Of a DNA stretch of 61,856 nt, positions 1 to 8,025 are shown one piece after another. The notes under the pieces were generated by a model, which searched no databases, was not told the DNA's origin, and saw nothing but the letters and a program-made list of their open reading frames with translations. Every line of letters starts with the position of its first letter. Position 1 is the first letter of the stretch. The position numbers were made by a program, and so were the translations under genes. The stretch is taken from contig CAIOBP010000205.1 of NCBI GenBank assembly GCA_903856295.1, positions 1 through 61,856 of the forward strand. The letters are read 5' to 3'. Source of the stretch: an uncultured Rhodospirillales bacterium. Its GTDB lineage: Bacteria > Pseudomonadota > Alphaproteobacteria > Azospirillales > Azospirillaceae.

Positions 1-29
1 ACTTCAAGCTCGTTTTGATCAAATAGAAC

Positions 30-45
30 CTGTTCATTTGAACAG
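30..45. repeat. short perfect inverted repeat
   Basis: The arms CTGTTCA and TGAACAG are separated by two bases in an AT-rich stretch, and GAAC/GTTC half-sites overlap them. It could be an operator or the remains of a promoter region belonging to a gene left of the window. Apart from this, bases 1-163 show nothing that can be assigned. Confidence 0.25.
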
Positions 46-163
46 ATAACATTATATCCCCAATCGCATACGGCGAGAGTGCCTCGGTGAGGGCGTAACA
101 ATACAGTATGCCAAAAGGCAGCTTGCGCCTTTTCCATACGCAACGGCGATTGCGGGTCCGGCA

Positions 164-1354
164 CTCACAATCCATCAGTTTTTGGCAGTAGGCTGTTGAC
201 GGCTGGAATCTATGTGTGATTCAAGGAGTCCGCTCTGATTTTGGCGGACGAGGGATATGGACGGCCTGCTCAAGGTGGCGGAGGGTGTCGCGTTTGAATT
301 GAAGCGGCTCCTTCCCGGCCAACGAAAAACGCAGCGCGAGGGGCTGGCGTTGTTGGTGGCGACGATGCTTGATGTTCGGAGCGCCAATCTGATGGATTTG
401 GCGGCGGGTTTGCCCCGCGCGGTAGCACGGATCGACATGCGCTATCAGTGGATATCGCGGGTTTTGATGAACGCGCTGATCGACCCGGATGTGGTGATGG
501 CCCCGTTTGCACGCGAGGTGTTGAGCCGGCTGGCCGCCGATGGCGATCCCCTGGTGCTGATCATGGACCAATCCAAACTCAACGACCGCCATCAGGTTCT
601 GATGCTGGCTGTTCGTTTCGGCGACCGGGCCTTGCCGCTGCTATGGCGGGTCGAGGAGACCGAAGGTGCCATCGGCTTTGCGGTTCAGAAGGAATTGCTC
701 GATGCCTCGGTCTCTCTGCTGCCGGCGGATGCCACGGTCTGCCTGATGGGCGACCGCTTCTACGGCACCGCTGATCTGATCGGCTGGTGTCAGGACCGGG
801 ACTGGGACTACCGCCTGAGGTTGAAAGGGAACTTGGTCGTGCGAGACGGAGCCGACCGCATGACCACCGGGCAAGCCGCCGACGCTGGCCTTTTCGCCCT
901 GGAGAACGTCCAACTCACGGCCCGCAAAGCCACCACCAACATCGGCATCATCCGGGACCCCAATCACACCGAACCATGGATCATTGCCATGCCGGCAGAG
1001 CCAGGATATCTGAAAACCTTGGACTATTCGGCCCGTTGGGGCATCGAACCCATGTTTTCCGATTTCAAGTCGCGCGGCTTCGGCGTCGAGAACACCCAAA
1101 TCCAACATCCCGACAGGCTCGCCCGACTGCTCTTGGTCATGGCCCTGGCCCTCTATACCGCCGTCTCGACCGGACGGTGGGACGCCAAAGTCAACCCGAC
1201 ACCTGCTGAAAAAAAGACCTGAAGCATCAGCCAAAGAAGCTCGCACGGTCAAAAACATCCTTCTTCACCAGAGGATTGCGATACATCGCCCGCCTCATCC
1301 CGGCCATCCTGCCTCTCCCACCACTTTGGTCAGCAGAAACTGATGGATGGTGAG
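164..1354 (+). mobile_element. IS4-family insertion sequence
   Basis: The element is bounded by imperfect terminal inverted repeats at 164-184 and 1334-1354. They match at 19 of 21 positions and share the core ATCCATCAGTTT. They enclose a single DDE transposase gene, giving an element of about 1.19 kb. I could not find a target-site duplication just outside the repeats, so the exact ends could be a few bases further out or the flanks may have rearranged after insertion. The element sits in a cluster of other mobile-element debris. Confidence 0.8.
257..1222 (+). CDS. IS4-family DDE transposase
   Basis: A transposase of 321 residues that would cut and join the ends of its own element. The catalytic triad is visible: Asp104 in DQSKLND, Asp166 in MGDRFYG, and Glu264 in YSARWGIEPMFSDFK. 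The last segment matches the Y-(2)-R-(3)-E-(6)-K signature of the IS4 family. The start at 257 is the first possible codon after an in-frame stop at 236. The frame is open from end to end, so the enzyme may be functional. The gene fills most of the space between the two terminal repeats. Confidence 0.88.
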   Translation: MDGLLKVAEGVAFELKRLLPGQRKTQREGLALLVATMLDVRSANLMDLAAGLPRAVARIDMRYQWISRVLMNALIDPDVVMAPFAREVLSRLAADGDPLVLIMDQSKLNDRHQVLMLAVRFGDRALPLLWRVEETEGAIGFAVQKELLDASVSLLPADATVCLMGDRFYGTADLIGWCQDRDWDYRLRLKGNLVVRDGADRMTTGQAADAGLFALENVQLTARKATTNIGIIRDPNHTEPWIIAMPAEPGYLKTLDYSARWGIEPMFSDFKSRGFGVENTQIQHPDRLARLLLVMALALYTAVSTGRWDAKVNPTPAEKKT

Positions 1355-1370
1355 CCTTTGTATGGTTTCT

Positions 1371-1517
1371 CTATAAGATATGGCGGCGTTTATAGTGCGC
1401 GGGTATGCCGCCTCGCATCTCAGTGACTTTATCTTTGATGTCCTTCGCTTGGGCAGTTCCGCCCAATAATTTCAGAGCGTGAAGAATTTCGTCAATTTCG
1501 ATTGCGCCAGTCTTCAT
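1371..1517 (-). pseudogene. possible winged-helix N-terminal fragment of a lost gene
   Basis: A short reading frame of 48 residues begins MKTGAIEIDEILHALKLL, continues with GGTAQAKDIKDKVTEMRGG, and stops at 1371, just beyond the right end of the IS4-family element. The pattern 'two helices, LGG.A...DI...V.EMRGG.P..Y' resembles the winged-helix region at the N-terminus of some restriction-type or HNH endonucleases. That resemblance is an impression from the pattern, not a database match. It is either a tiny intact gene or, more likely given its surroundings, a stump of a larger gene. The rest of 1223-1581 shows no other supportable gene. Confidence 0.3.
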
Positions 1518-1785
1518 TTGCTGCCCCAACTCTACGCACAGCCAAATACCCTGCTGGGGTTTGGCTGGCTGGGAAAATGCTTCACCGAAAACAGAGGTAT
1601 TTTACGGCCCGAAAATCAGCGCCGCCAGCAAATTCGCCCTCCCAACCAGACGCCCGGTACAATCGCGAGTTTCCCGGTTCCGCTCGTCGTAATACACCTT
1701 CAACCGCCCCGTAAAATCTCACCCTTCCTGTCGCCCGGACGAACGCTCGATCCAGCCGACAAGCCTCCCCAAATAACCTCGAATG

Positions 1786-2130
1786 TCCCGCCGTCGGACT
1801 TGCCTCTCGGCCCATCAGTTCCCGCGTCGCCATCACCAAATGGTGGTTCACGGTCTGCCAAACCCCGCTATCCCGCCAATCATAGAAGTAGCCCTGCACC
1901 GTCGTGTAGGTCGGAAAATCCTTGGGCAGCAAACGCCATTGGCCCCCCGTCGTCGCGATGTACAGAATGCCGTCCACAACCGAACGCAAGCCTCGTTTTC
2001 GTGGACGCCCAAGGCGGTTCGGTTTCGGGAGATGCGGCGCGATATTTTTCCATTCCGCGTCCGTCTGGTCGCTTGAATACCGTTGCTCGTCTCGCCGATA
2101 CTTCGCACGGGTGATTTCAGTCCAAACCAT
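1786..2130 (-). pseudogene. truncated IS5-family transposase
   Basis: From the ATG at 2130 the frame reads MVWTEITRAKYRRDEQ and continues with WKNIAPHLPKPNRLGRPRKR, GGQWRLLPKDFPTYTTVQ and VMATRELMGREASPTAG. This is the N-terminal DUF4096-type region of IS5-family (IS427/IS1031 group) transposases. The recognisable sequence ends abruptly at about 1786, just before the place where the first catalytic Asp (usual context VIDSQSVK) should follow. The frame then runs on into unrelated sequence to 1582. The catalytic domain is missing, so the copy is dead. It lies directly after a broken integrase gene on the same strand, consistent with insertion followed by deletion. Confidence 0.75.
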
Positions 2131-2207
2131 GTTGTGTCCTCGTCGTAGCTCACAACCACGAATGAACCACAACCAACTGAAATCACTAAAACCTTTTCGG
2201 TCGGCCT

Positions 2208-2370
2208 CTCAAGCGCCTGCCGCTTCTCCTCCAGATACCCATGCTGGTTGTAGACCGCCGCCACGCCGCTGATGGTGCCAGTGGAATGGTTCAGACCTTC
2301 TCGACGACGTGCGGATGGAAGACGAGCCGCTGCCCGGAATGATTCGCTGCCCTTGTCGAGGCTTGGCATC
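2208..2370 (-). pseudogene. C-terminal fragment of a tyrosine recombinase (integrase)
   Basis: Read on the minus strand, one frame gives VFHPHVVEKV and, after a one-base shift near 2295, the next gives LNHSTGTISGVAAVYNQHG followed by YLEEKRQALE. Together this is the familiar C-terminal end of phage-type integrases: an H..VEKVLNH segment, then the catalytic-Tyr region ending in Y..H.Y..EKR.ALE. The frameshift and the lack of an N-terminal catalytic domain show it is a relic. It suggests that a prophage or genomic island once ended here. The IS5-family fragment begins shortly after it. Confidence 0.6.
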
Positions 2371-2428
2371 AGAACCTCATGGCGTCATAATCACCCGAAC
2401 TTTGCAGGGCGCTTAGCGGGGGAAGATC

Positions 2429-2959
2429 GTGACCGAGGCGGTGCTGGTGCTGTATTTCGCGGTCTTGTTTAGCACGTTGCTGTTCAAGAGTCGCGTCATT
2501 CATAGTCAGTGGTTGTTTTTGTTGCGCGCGTTCTTTCCGAATTGGAAGTTTTTCGACGTCGTTGGGCATGTGCCGCAGCTCATGGCCCGTTCGGCGCAAG
2601 GTGATGCCCCGGAGCAACTGGTCTGGACCGACTGGTTGCTCATCTATCCGCGTCGCACGCGTCGATGGTGGCATCTCTTTCACAATGCCGATACCAACCT
2701 CGGACTTGGCCAGCAAAATCTGGTCAATCACTTTTGGAGCGATTTGGATGACCTGCCCGACGGCGACGATGCTCGACACCTCGTCACGTACACCCTGATG
2801 GAACGCTTGGCGCAAACCCACCTGCAAGCGCATCACGGCCCCTACAGCCATTGGCAGTTTGAACTGCGCATGGTGCTCGATGGCCCGCAAGGTGTGTGCG
2901 ACACCTATACCATGTTGCAATCGCCGATCATGCTGCAATCACCGGTGATCTCATGGTGA
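2429..2959 (+). CDS. uncharacterised protein paired with an HTTM-like membrane protein
   Basis: A protein of 176 residues starting at a GTG that has a good ribosome-binding site (GGGGGA) about six bases upstream. It has one hydrophobic N-terminal segment (residues 4-20) and then a soluble part rich in Trp and His, with motifs such as FFPNWKFFDVVGHVPQL and RRWWHLFHNADTNLG. I do not recognise a named family. It overlaps the next gene by 7 bases, so the two are almost certainly translated together. Base composition is lower in G+C than the chromosomal backbone and it borders mobile-element remnants, which points to horizontal acquisition. Confidence 0.65.
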   Translation: MTEAVLVLYFAVLFSTLLFKSRVIHSQWLFLLRAFFPNWKFFDVVGHVPQLMARSAQGDAPEQLVWTDWLLIYPRRTRRWWHLFHNADTNLGLGQQNLVNHFWSDLDDLPDGDDARHLVTYTLMERLAQTHLQAHHGPYSHWQFELRMVLDGPQGVCDTYTMLQSPIMLQSPVISW

Positions 2960-3789
2960 GCGAACTGCCGCTGTGGCTGGCCTTGCGGCTGACCGAATGT
3001 TTGTTTGGCTGGAGCCTGGGCATCCAGACCTTGGAATACCTGTGCATGAAGCAAGCCACAAGCCCGCAAGGTTTGTGGGCCTGGTCGGTGCAGCGGCGAG
3101 ACATTCCGCAAGCCTGGGTGCGACGAGCGCTCGATATCTTATTTGCTTCCGACGTGCATCAACTGCATCTGTTGCTGCGGTTGCAGGCGGCGCTGGTGTT
3201 GATTTTCTATGGCGGTAGCTTCGCGCTGTTGCTCTTTTTGTTTCTGGGCAACTTGTTGATTCTGATTCGGTGGCGCGGCGCGTTCAATGGCGGCAGCGAT
3301 TTCCTGACCCTGGTCGTGCTCACGGGACTATTGATCGCGTATGCCATCGGCACCTGGGTGAACACGGATCTCGGCGTTCGGGCGGGCCTGTGGTACATCT
3401 GCATTCAGTCCATCACCTCGTATTTCATGTCGGGCTGGGTCAAGATATTGCGCCCGGAGTGGCGCAGCGGCCAAGCGATGACGATATTTCTCAACGGCGC
3501 CATTTACGGACCATTGCCAGACCATCATGTGTTAAGGCGTCCCTATCTGGCCTTCCTGGGCTCTTGGGCCTTCATCGTGTGGGAATGCGCGTTTCCATTT
3601 GCACTGGTCAATCCGGCGCATGCCTTGGGGTTTTGCATGGTCGCCGCCGGCTTTCATTTCCTGGTGTTCTGGTTCTTTGGCTTGAACCGATTCTTCTGGG
3701 CCTGGATGTGCTCGTTTCCGGCCATTATCTGGTGTGCGGGGCAGCACTTTGGCCCGAACCTGGGCGGCCTGTTCTCTGTGATCCCGTGA
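2953..3789 (+). CDS. HTTM-domain-like polytopic membrane protein
   Basis: A membrane protein of 278 residues beginning MVSELPLWLALRLTECLFG, with about six to seven hydrophobic segments. The phrases QLHLLLRLQAALVLIFYGG, WYICIQSITSYFMSGWVKI and NGAIYGPLPDHHVLRRP resemble the HTTM family, which is related to the membrane part of vitamin-K-dependent gamma-carboxylases. Its substrate cannot be read from the sequence. The start at 2953 was chosen because it overlaps the stop of the upstream gene and lies at the edge of the first hydrophobic helix; an upstream in-frame ATG at 2896 would only add non-conserved residues. It is followed at once by a strong hairpin. Confidence 0.65.
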   Translation: MVSELPLWLALRLTECLFGWSLGIQTLEYLCMKQATSPQGLWAWSVQRRDIPQAWVRRALDILFASDVHQLHLLLRLQAALVLIFYGGSFALLLFLFLGNLLILIRWRGAFNGGSDFLTLVVLTGLLIAYAIGTWVNTDLGVRAGLWYICIQSITSYFMSGWVKILRPEWRSGQAMTIFLNGAIYGPLPDHHVLRRPYLAFLGSWAFIVWECAFPFALVNPAHALGFCMVAAGFHFLVFWFFGLNRFFWAWMCSFPAIIWCAGQHFGPNLGGLFSVIP

Positions 3790-3820
3790 TCCAGGGTTCC
3801 CGCTGACGGGAACCCTGGAT
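3789..3820. terminator. hairpin between convergent genes
   Basis: A perfect 14-bp stem (arm ATCCAGGGTTCCCG) closes a 4-base loop. It lies between the stop of the HTTM-like gene on the plus strand and the stop of the glycosyltransferase gene on the minus strand. There is no long T-run, so it may act on both strands as a bidirectional stop or mRNA stabiliser. It also marks the boundary between the low-GC island and the backbone. Confidence 0.6.
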
Positions 3821-3824
3821 GGGC

Positions 3825-4607
3825 TCACTCCCGCTCCAGCCGCGCCTTGAGGTGGGAGAGCAGGGGATAGAGACCGGCCATCAGGGCGATCAGGAAGCCC
3901 CACTGGCCCTCGCGGTAGCCATGGCGGCGGACGTAGCATTTGTAGAACCGGCTGAACACCCGGCGAATGTTGCGCCCGAGCCCCTCGTCGATGCCCGCAT
4001 CCCGGAGATCGCGGGCGCGGGCGGTGCTGTAGCCGTCGAGCCGGCGGATCATGTCGGAGATGTTGCGGTCGACATAGTGCAGAAACGGCGTGACCAGCAC
4101 CGGCCCCCTGGAGCCCTGGTACGTCACCTCGGGGTGAACGCGCTGACCGCCCCAGCGCTTGACGTGACGGCGGGTCAGGCGGTCGACCTGACTGGTGCCG
4201 AAATGGGCGCCCCAGCCATGGCGCACCAGGGTGTCGCCGATGATGTTGTCGACCCGCAGCGGATGGCGGTCGAAGCGGGAGGTGGCGATGGTGTGCAGGA
4301 TTTCGGCGGCCAGCCCCTCGGGAATGTGCTCGTCGGCGTCGACCTCGAGCATCCAGTCGCCGGTGGCGGCGTCGAGCGCGGCGTTGCGGCGGTCGCCCTC
4401 GAGGGGAAAGGCGCCCTCGATGATCCGGCCGGCGCCGACGCGCGCGATGGCGGCCTCGACGATCGCCTTCGAGCCATCGGTGCAGCGGTCGAGCACCACC
4501 ACCAGCTCGTCGGCGAAGCCCAGGCGCTCGAGGCAGGAGGGCAGCCGCGCCTCCTCGTTGTGCACACACATCAGCACCGACAGTCTCGGGGCGAAGCTTG
4601 CGGACAT
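3825..4607 (-). CDS. family 2 glycosyltransferase, LPS-core type
   Basis: A GT-A fold glycosyltransferase of 260 residues that probably adds a sugar during lipopolysaccharide core or other surface-glycan synthesis at the inner face of the membrane. It shows the family order: nucleotide-binding start LSVLMCVHNEEARL, the DELVVVLDRCTDGS strand, and the metal-binding DxD motif in LEVDADEHIPEG. The overall pattern is closest to WaaE/KdtX-type enzymes. The start at 4607 (MSASFAPRLS) is chosen because GAGGAAAG lies just upstream; the frame is open further up to 4667. It is divergent from trpF. Confidence 0.8.
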   Translation of the reverse strand: MSASFAPRLSVLMCVHNEEARLPSCLERLGFADELVVVLDRCTDGSKAIVEAAIARVGAGRIIEGAFPLEGDRRNAALDAATGDWMLEVDADEHIPEGLAAEILHTIATSRFDRHPLRVDNIIGDTLVRHGWGAHFGTSQVDRLTRRHVKRWGGQRVHPEVTYQGSRGPVLVTPFLHYVDRNISDMIRRLDGYSTARARDLRDAGIDEGLGRNIRRVFSRFYKCYVRRHGYREGQWGFLIALMAGLYPLLSHLKARLERE

Positions 4608-4735
4608 GGCGGCTCTTTCCTCGCGGGTCGGGGTCCGGGTATGGTGACTCAAGCGGTTGGGGGGCAACCCGATCTGACGTCGCCCCAGCTATAGCGCGCC
4701 CCGGGGGCGTCCGCAAAGAGGGGAGTCCGTTCGCC

Positions 4736-5380
4736 ATGCCGGTTCAGGCCAAGATCTGCGGCGTCAGCACGCCCGAGGCGCTGGAGGCGGCGCTCAAGGG
4801 CGGCGCCCGCTTCGTCGGCTTCGTGTTCTATCCGCGCTCGCCGCGCTACCTGCCGCCGCCGCTGGCCGCCGAACTGGCGCGCATGCTGCCGACCGGGGTG
4901 CGGGCGGTCGGGCTGTTCGTCTCGCCCACCGACGCCGTGCTCGATGATGTCGCCGGGCAGGTGCCGCTCGACTACCTCCAGCTTCACGACGACGAACCGC
5001 CGGAGCGGCTGAAGCACATCCGCGCCCGCTTCGCCCTGCCGGTGATCAAGGCCTTCCGCCTGGGCGCCGCCGCCGACCTTGAGAGGGTCTCCGCTTACAC
5101 CGCCATCGCCGACATGCTGCTGTTCGACGCCAAGCCGCCCGCCGATCCGGCCAGCCTGCCCGGCGGCAACGGCGTGCCCTTCGACTGGCGCCTGCTGGCC
5201 GGACGGAGCTGGCCGCGACCGTGGATGCTCTCGGGCGGGCTGACGCCGGAAAACCTCGCCGAGGCGGTGAAGACCACCGGCGCCCGCATCGTCGACGTCT
5301 CGTCCGGGGTCGAGGACCGGCTTGGCCACAAGGACCCGGAGCGCATTCGCGCCTTTCTCGCCACAGCCGCGTCATTGTGA
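4736..5380 (+). CDS. trpF: phosphoribosylanthranilate isomerase
   Basis: The third step of tryptophan synthesis: an Amadori rearrangement of phosphoribosylanthranilate in the cytoplasm. The protein is 214 residues, normal for this (beta/alpha)8 barrel. It begins MPVQAKICGVSTPEAL, which carries the catalytic Cys in KICG, and ends with the phosphate-binding and catalytic region GARIVDVSSGVED. The start at 4736 fits the family; the frame is open upstream to 4598 but that part does not look conserved. In many alphaproteobacteria trpF precedes trpB and trpA. Here it is followed by uppP instead, so the rest of the trp genes must be elsewhere. Confidence 0.92.
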   Translation: MPVQAKICGVSTPEALEAALKGGARFVGFVFYPRSPRYLPPPLAAELARMLPTGVRAVGLFVSPTDAVLDDVAGQVPLDYLQLHDDEPPERLKHIRARFALPVIKAFRLGAAADLERVSAYTAIADMLLFDAKPPADPASLPGGNGVPFDWRLLAGRSWPRPWMLSGGLTPENLAEAVKTTGARIVDVSSGVEDRLGHKDPERIRAFLATAASL

Positions 5381-5457
5381 GACGGCGGGGGGTTTCGGGA
5401 GCCGCCCGCGTTTGCTAGGGTGCCCACGTTTTTTCCAGCCGGGGGGTTTTTGCTGTC

Positions 5458-6294
5458 ATGACAACGTTTCAGGCGCTCGTCATCGCCTTCATCCAGGGCG
5501 TGACCGAGTTGTTTCCCGTGAGCAGCCTCGGCCACGCGGTTTTGATGCCGCCGGTGTTCGGCTGGAACATCGATCAGCATTCCCCGCATTTCCTGCCCTT
5601 CCTGGTCGTGCTCCATCTCGGAACCGCGGTGGCGCTGCTCGTCTATTTCTGGCGCGACTGGATCGACCTGCTGCTGGCGGTGCTGGGGCGCGGCGATCCC
5701 GCGCGGCGCGAGGCCGATCTCCGGCTGTTGCTGCTGCTGGTGATCGCGACCATTCCGGCGGTGGTCCTGGGCTTCGCCTTCAACAAAGCGCTGAAGGAGC
5801 TGTTCGCGGCGCCGATCCTGGCCGGGGTGTTCCTGACCATCAACGGCGTGCTGCTGCTGGCCGGCGAGCGGCTGCGGCGCACGGCCGGCGACGCCAAGAT
5901 CGGCGAGATGGGGCTGCTCGACGCCCTGCTGATCGGCGGCTGGCAGTGCACCGCGCTCTTTCCCGGCATTTCACGCTCGGGCTCGACCATGGTCGGCGGC
6001 CTGCTGTGCGGCCTGGGCTATGAGGAGTCGGCGCGCTTCTCGTTCCTGATGGCCACGCCGATCATCATCGGCGCCTCGGTGCTGGAAATTCCCAAGATGC
6101 TCCATCACCCCGACGCCGGCGGCATCACCGGGCTGTCGATCATCGCCGGCATCCTGGCCGGCATCACCGCCTATGCCAGCATCGCCTTCCTGATGCGCTA
6201 CTTCAAGACCCACGAAATCAAGGCGCTGGCCCCGTTCGGCATCTACTGCCTGATCGCGGGCGGCGCCTCGGTGGTCTGGTTCGGCATGCGCTGA
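5458..6294 (+). CDS. uppP: undecaprenyl-diphosphatase
   Basis: Integral membrane phosphatase that converts undecaprenyl diphosphate to the monophosphate, recycling the lipid carrier used for peptidoglycan and surface glycans. It has 278 residues with about eight hydrophobic segments. Both signature regions are present: QGVTELFPVSSLGHA near the N-terminus, with the conserved acidic residue, and the phosphate loop FPGISRSGSTMVGG near residues 165-180. A G-run (GGGGGG) lies upstream of the ATG. Its 3' end overlaps the 3' end of the DUF2125 gene on the opposite strand by 52 bases. Confidence 0.93.
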   Translation: MTTFQALVIAFIQGVTELFPVSSLGHAVLMPPVFGWNIDQHSPHFLPFLVVLHLGTAVALLVYFWRDWIDLLLAVLGRGDPARREADLRLLLLLVIATIPAVVLGFAFNKALKELFAAPILAGVFLTINGVLLLAGERLRRTAGDAKIGEMGLLDALLIGGWQCTALFPGISRSGSTMVGGLLCGLGYEESARFSFLMATPIIIGASVLEIPKMLHHPDAGGITGLSIIAGILAGITAYASIAFLMRYFKTHEIKALAPFGIYCLIAGGASVVWFGMR

Positions 6295-7343
6295 TCGCCG
6301 AGCCACACCACCACCGGCAGCGGCGTCAGCCGGAACGGCCCGATATGAACGAAGTGGTCATGCAGTGAAACCGGCAGCTTGACCACCGCCTTGTCCTTGG
6401 TCTCGCGGGGCAGCGTCAGGTCCTTGCTGTCCCGGCGGTGCGCGAAACCGGTCAGCACCGCCTGAAAGGTCTGGGCGTCCTTGGGGCGGATCCAGCCGGT
6501 GGCGGCCAGCGCCTCCAGAGCCGGAACGAAGCCGGTGACCTCGGTGGTCAGGCTGCCGGTGGGCTGAAGTTCGCGGTCCAGCTCCAGCGCCCCGGTGGTT
6601 TCCACGCTCAGCGCCCCCCAGCTCAGGCTGGCGCCATCGATCAGCAGACTGCCGCCCGAGCGGCTCCAGGCGGCCAGCGCCACCGGCGCGGGGGCGGGCA
6701 GCCTGCCTTGCAGCCGCACGCCCAGCGCCAGCCGCTCGATCCGCGGGCCGAGCGGCTCGACGGCGGCCGCCAGATGCACCCCCTCGGCGCTGGCGGTCAG
6801 GGTCAGCCCGGTTTCGCCGCCATTGACCGGTTGTTTCGCCGGCAGCTTGGCCGAAATCTCGAAATGGTCGATGGCGGCCCCGGCGGGCAGCAGCGTCACC
6901 CCGGACAGCGCCAGCCGCGCCGCGGTCAGGCCGGATGCGCCGCCGAGGGTGAGATCGCCCTCGCCATCCAGGGCGGTCGCGGTCGTCGCCTCCATCCCGG
7001 CGGGCAGACGGATGTGCTGGGTGCCGATCAGCCGCACTTTCACCGCCGGCAGCCACCAGAGCGGCGCGTCGGCGATCAGGCGGGGGCTCCGCCAGCCGCT
7101 GCCGTCGAAGCGCGACACCGCCACGTCGCTGAACTCGGCGCGGACGCTGAAGGGGAAGCCGCTCAGCTCCAGGCCGCCGAAGCTCACCGAGCCGCCGCGC
7201 TGCCGCTCGGCGGCGCTCAGGCCGTCGATGGACTGCTGCAACAGGGTTCCGGCCAGCAGCCACCAGCCATACCAGCCCGCCAGCGCCAGCAGGAGGACGG
7301 CGGTTGACATCAGCGGGGTGCGCAGTCGGCGGAGCTTGATCAT
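6243..7343 (-). CDS. DUF2125 family envelope protein
   Basis: A protein of 366 residues with one N-terminal membrane anchor or signal segment (LMSTAVLLLALAGWYGWW) and a long beta-rich periplasmic part that looks like repeated strands. It fits the alphaproteobacterial DUF2125 family, whose role is unknown; an AsmA-like or lipid-transport role is only a guess. The start MIKLRRLRTP at 7343 puts the hydrophobic stretch in the usual position; the frame is open further upstream to 7577. It is convergent with uppP, and the last 52 bases are shared on opposite strands. Confidence 0.75.
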   Translation of the reverse strand: MIKLRRLRTPLMSTAVLLLALAGWYGWWLLAGTLLQQSIDGLSAAERQRGGSVSFGGLELSGFPFSVRAEFSDVAVSRFDGSGWRSPRLIADAPLWWLPAVKVRLIGTQHIRLPAGMEATTATALDGEGDLTLGGASGLTAARLALSGVTLLPAGAAIDHFEISAKLPAKQPVNGGETGLTLTASAEGVHLAAAVEPLGPRIERLALGVRLQGRLPAPAPVALAAWSRSGGSLLIDGASLSWGALSVETTGALELDRELQPTGSLTTEVTGFVPALEALAATGWIRPKDAQTFQAVLTGFAHRRDSKDLTLPRETKDKAVVKLPVSLHDHFVHIGPFRLTPLPVVVWLGDQRMPNQTTEAPPAIRQ

Positions 7344-7436
7344 CGTCGGCAATCCTTGAGGGTCCCGCTCCGACCGTAGCGCGCGAGGAGCGGGAATGCT
7401 AGGAGTGCGAGATCTGCCATCGCGCCGGTTTTCCCC

Positions 7437-8003
7437 ATGTCCGGAATTTCTCCGACCACCTTGCTGCAAGAGCTGTCGCCGGCGGAGGATTTGTGGGTTT
7501 TCGCCTACGGATCGCTGATGTGGGATCCGGGCTTTCCCTTCACCGAACAGCGACTCGGAGTGCTGCGCGGCTATCATCGCCGCTTTTGCATCTATTCGCT
7601 GCGCTATCGCGGCACGCCCGAGGCGCCGGGGCTGGTGTTCGGCCTCGACCGGGGCGGCGCCTGCCGGGGCATGCTGTTCCGGGTGGCGCGGGCCGAGGCG
7701 CCGCCGGTTCTCGAGTCCCTATGGCGGCGCGAAATGGTCACGGCGGTTTACAAGCCCAAGCTGCTGCCGGTGCGCGCCGATGGCGGCGAAACCCTCCGCG
7801 CCTGCGCCTTCGTGGTCGATCGCGCCCACCCGCAATATTGCAAGGGCCTCGATCTTGCCGCCTCGGCGGCGCTGATCCGCCGCAGCGCCGGCGAGCGCGG
7901 CCCCAACATCGACTATCTGGCCAACACGGTAGAGCATTTGGAAACCCTGGGCATCGTCGACCGAGGGCTGCGCCAGTTGCTGGCGGCGGTGCGCGACGGC
8001 TGA
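7437..8003 (+). CDS. ChaC-like gamma-glutamylcyclotransferase
   Basis: Predicted to cleave glutathione to 5-oxoproline and Cys-Gly in the cytoplasm. The protein is 188 residues. The substrate-binding loop is seen in VFAYGSLMWDPGFPF, followed by GYHRRFCIYSLRYRGTPE and a C-terminal GPNIDYLANTVEHLETLGI, all characteristic of the ChaC family. It starts at 7437 and is divergent from the DUF2125 gene. Other glutathione-linked genes (gloB and two GST-fold proteins) lie elsewhere in the window, but not in the same operon. Confidence 0.88.
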   Translation: MSGISPTTLLQELSPAEDLWVFAYGSLMWDPGFPFTEQRLGVLRGYHRRFCIYSLRYRGTPEAPGLVFGLDRGGACRGMLFRVARAEAPPVLESLWRREMVTAVYKPKLLPVRADGGETLRACAFVVDRAHPQYCKGLDLAASAALIRRSAGERGPNIDYLANTVEHLETLGIVDRGLRQLLAAVRDG

Positions 8004-8025
8004 CGGCGACGGTGCGCGCCGCTCT

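Noticed and set aside
1582-1785. Continuation of the minus-strand frame after the IS5-family fragment
   Set aside because: The sequence after GREASPTAG shows no transposase similarity in this frame. Another frame gives VYYDERNRETRDCTGRLVG and then a stop, which I could not assign to any family.
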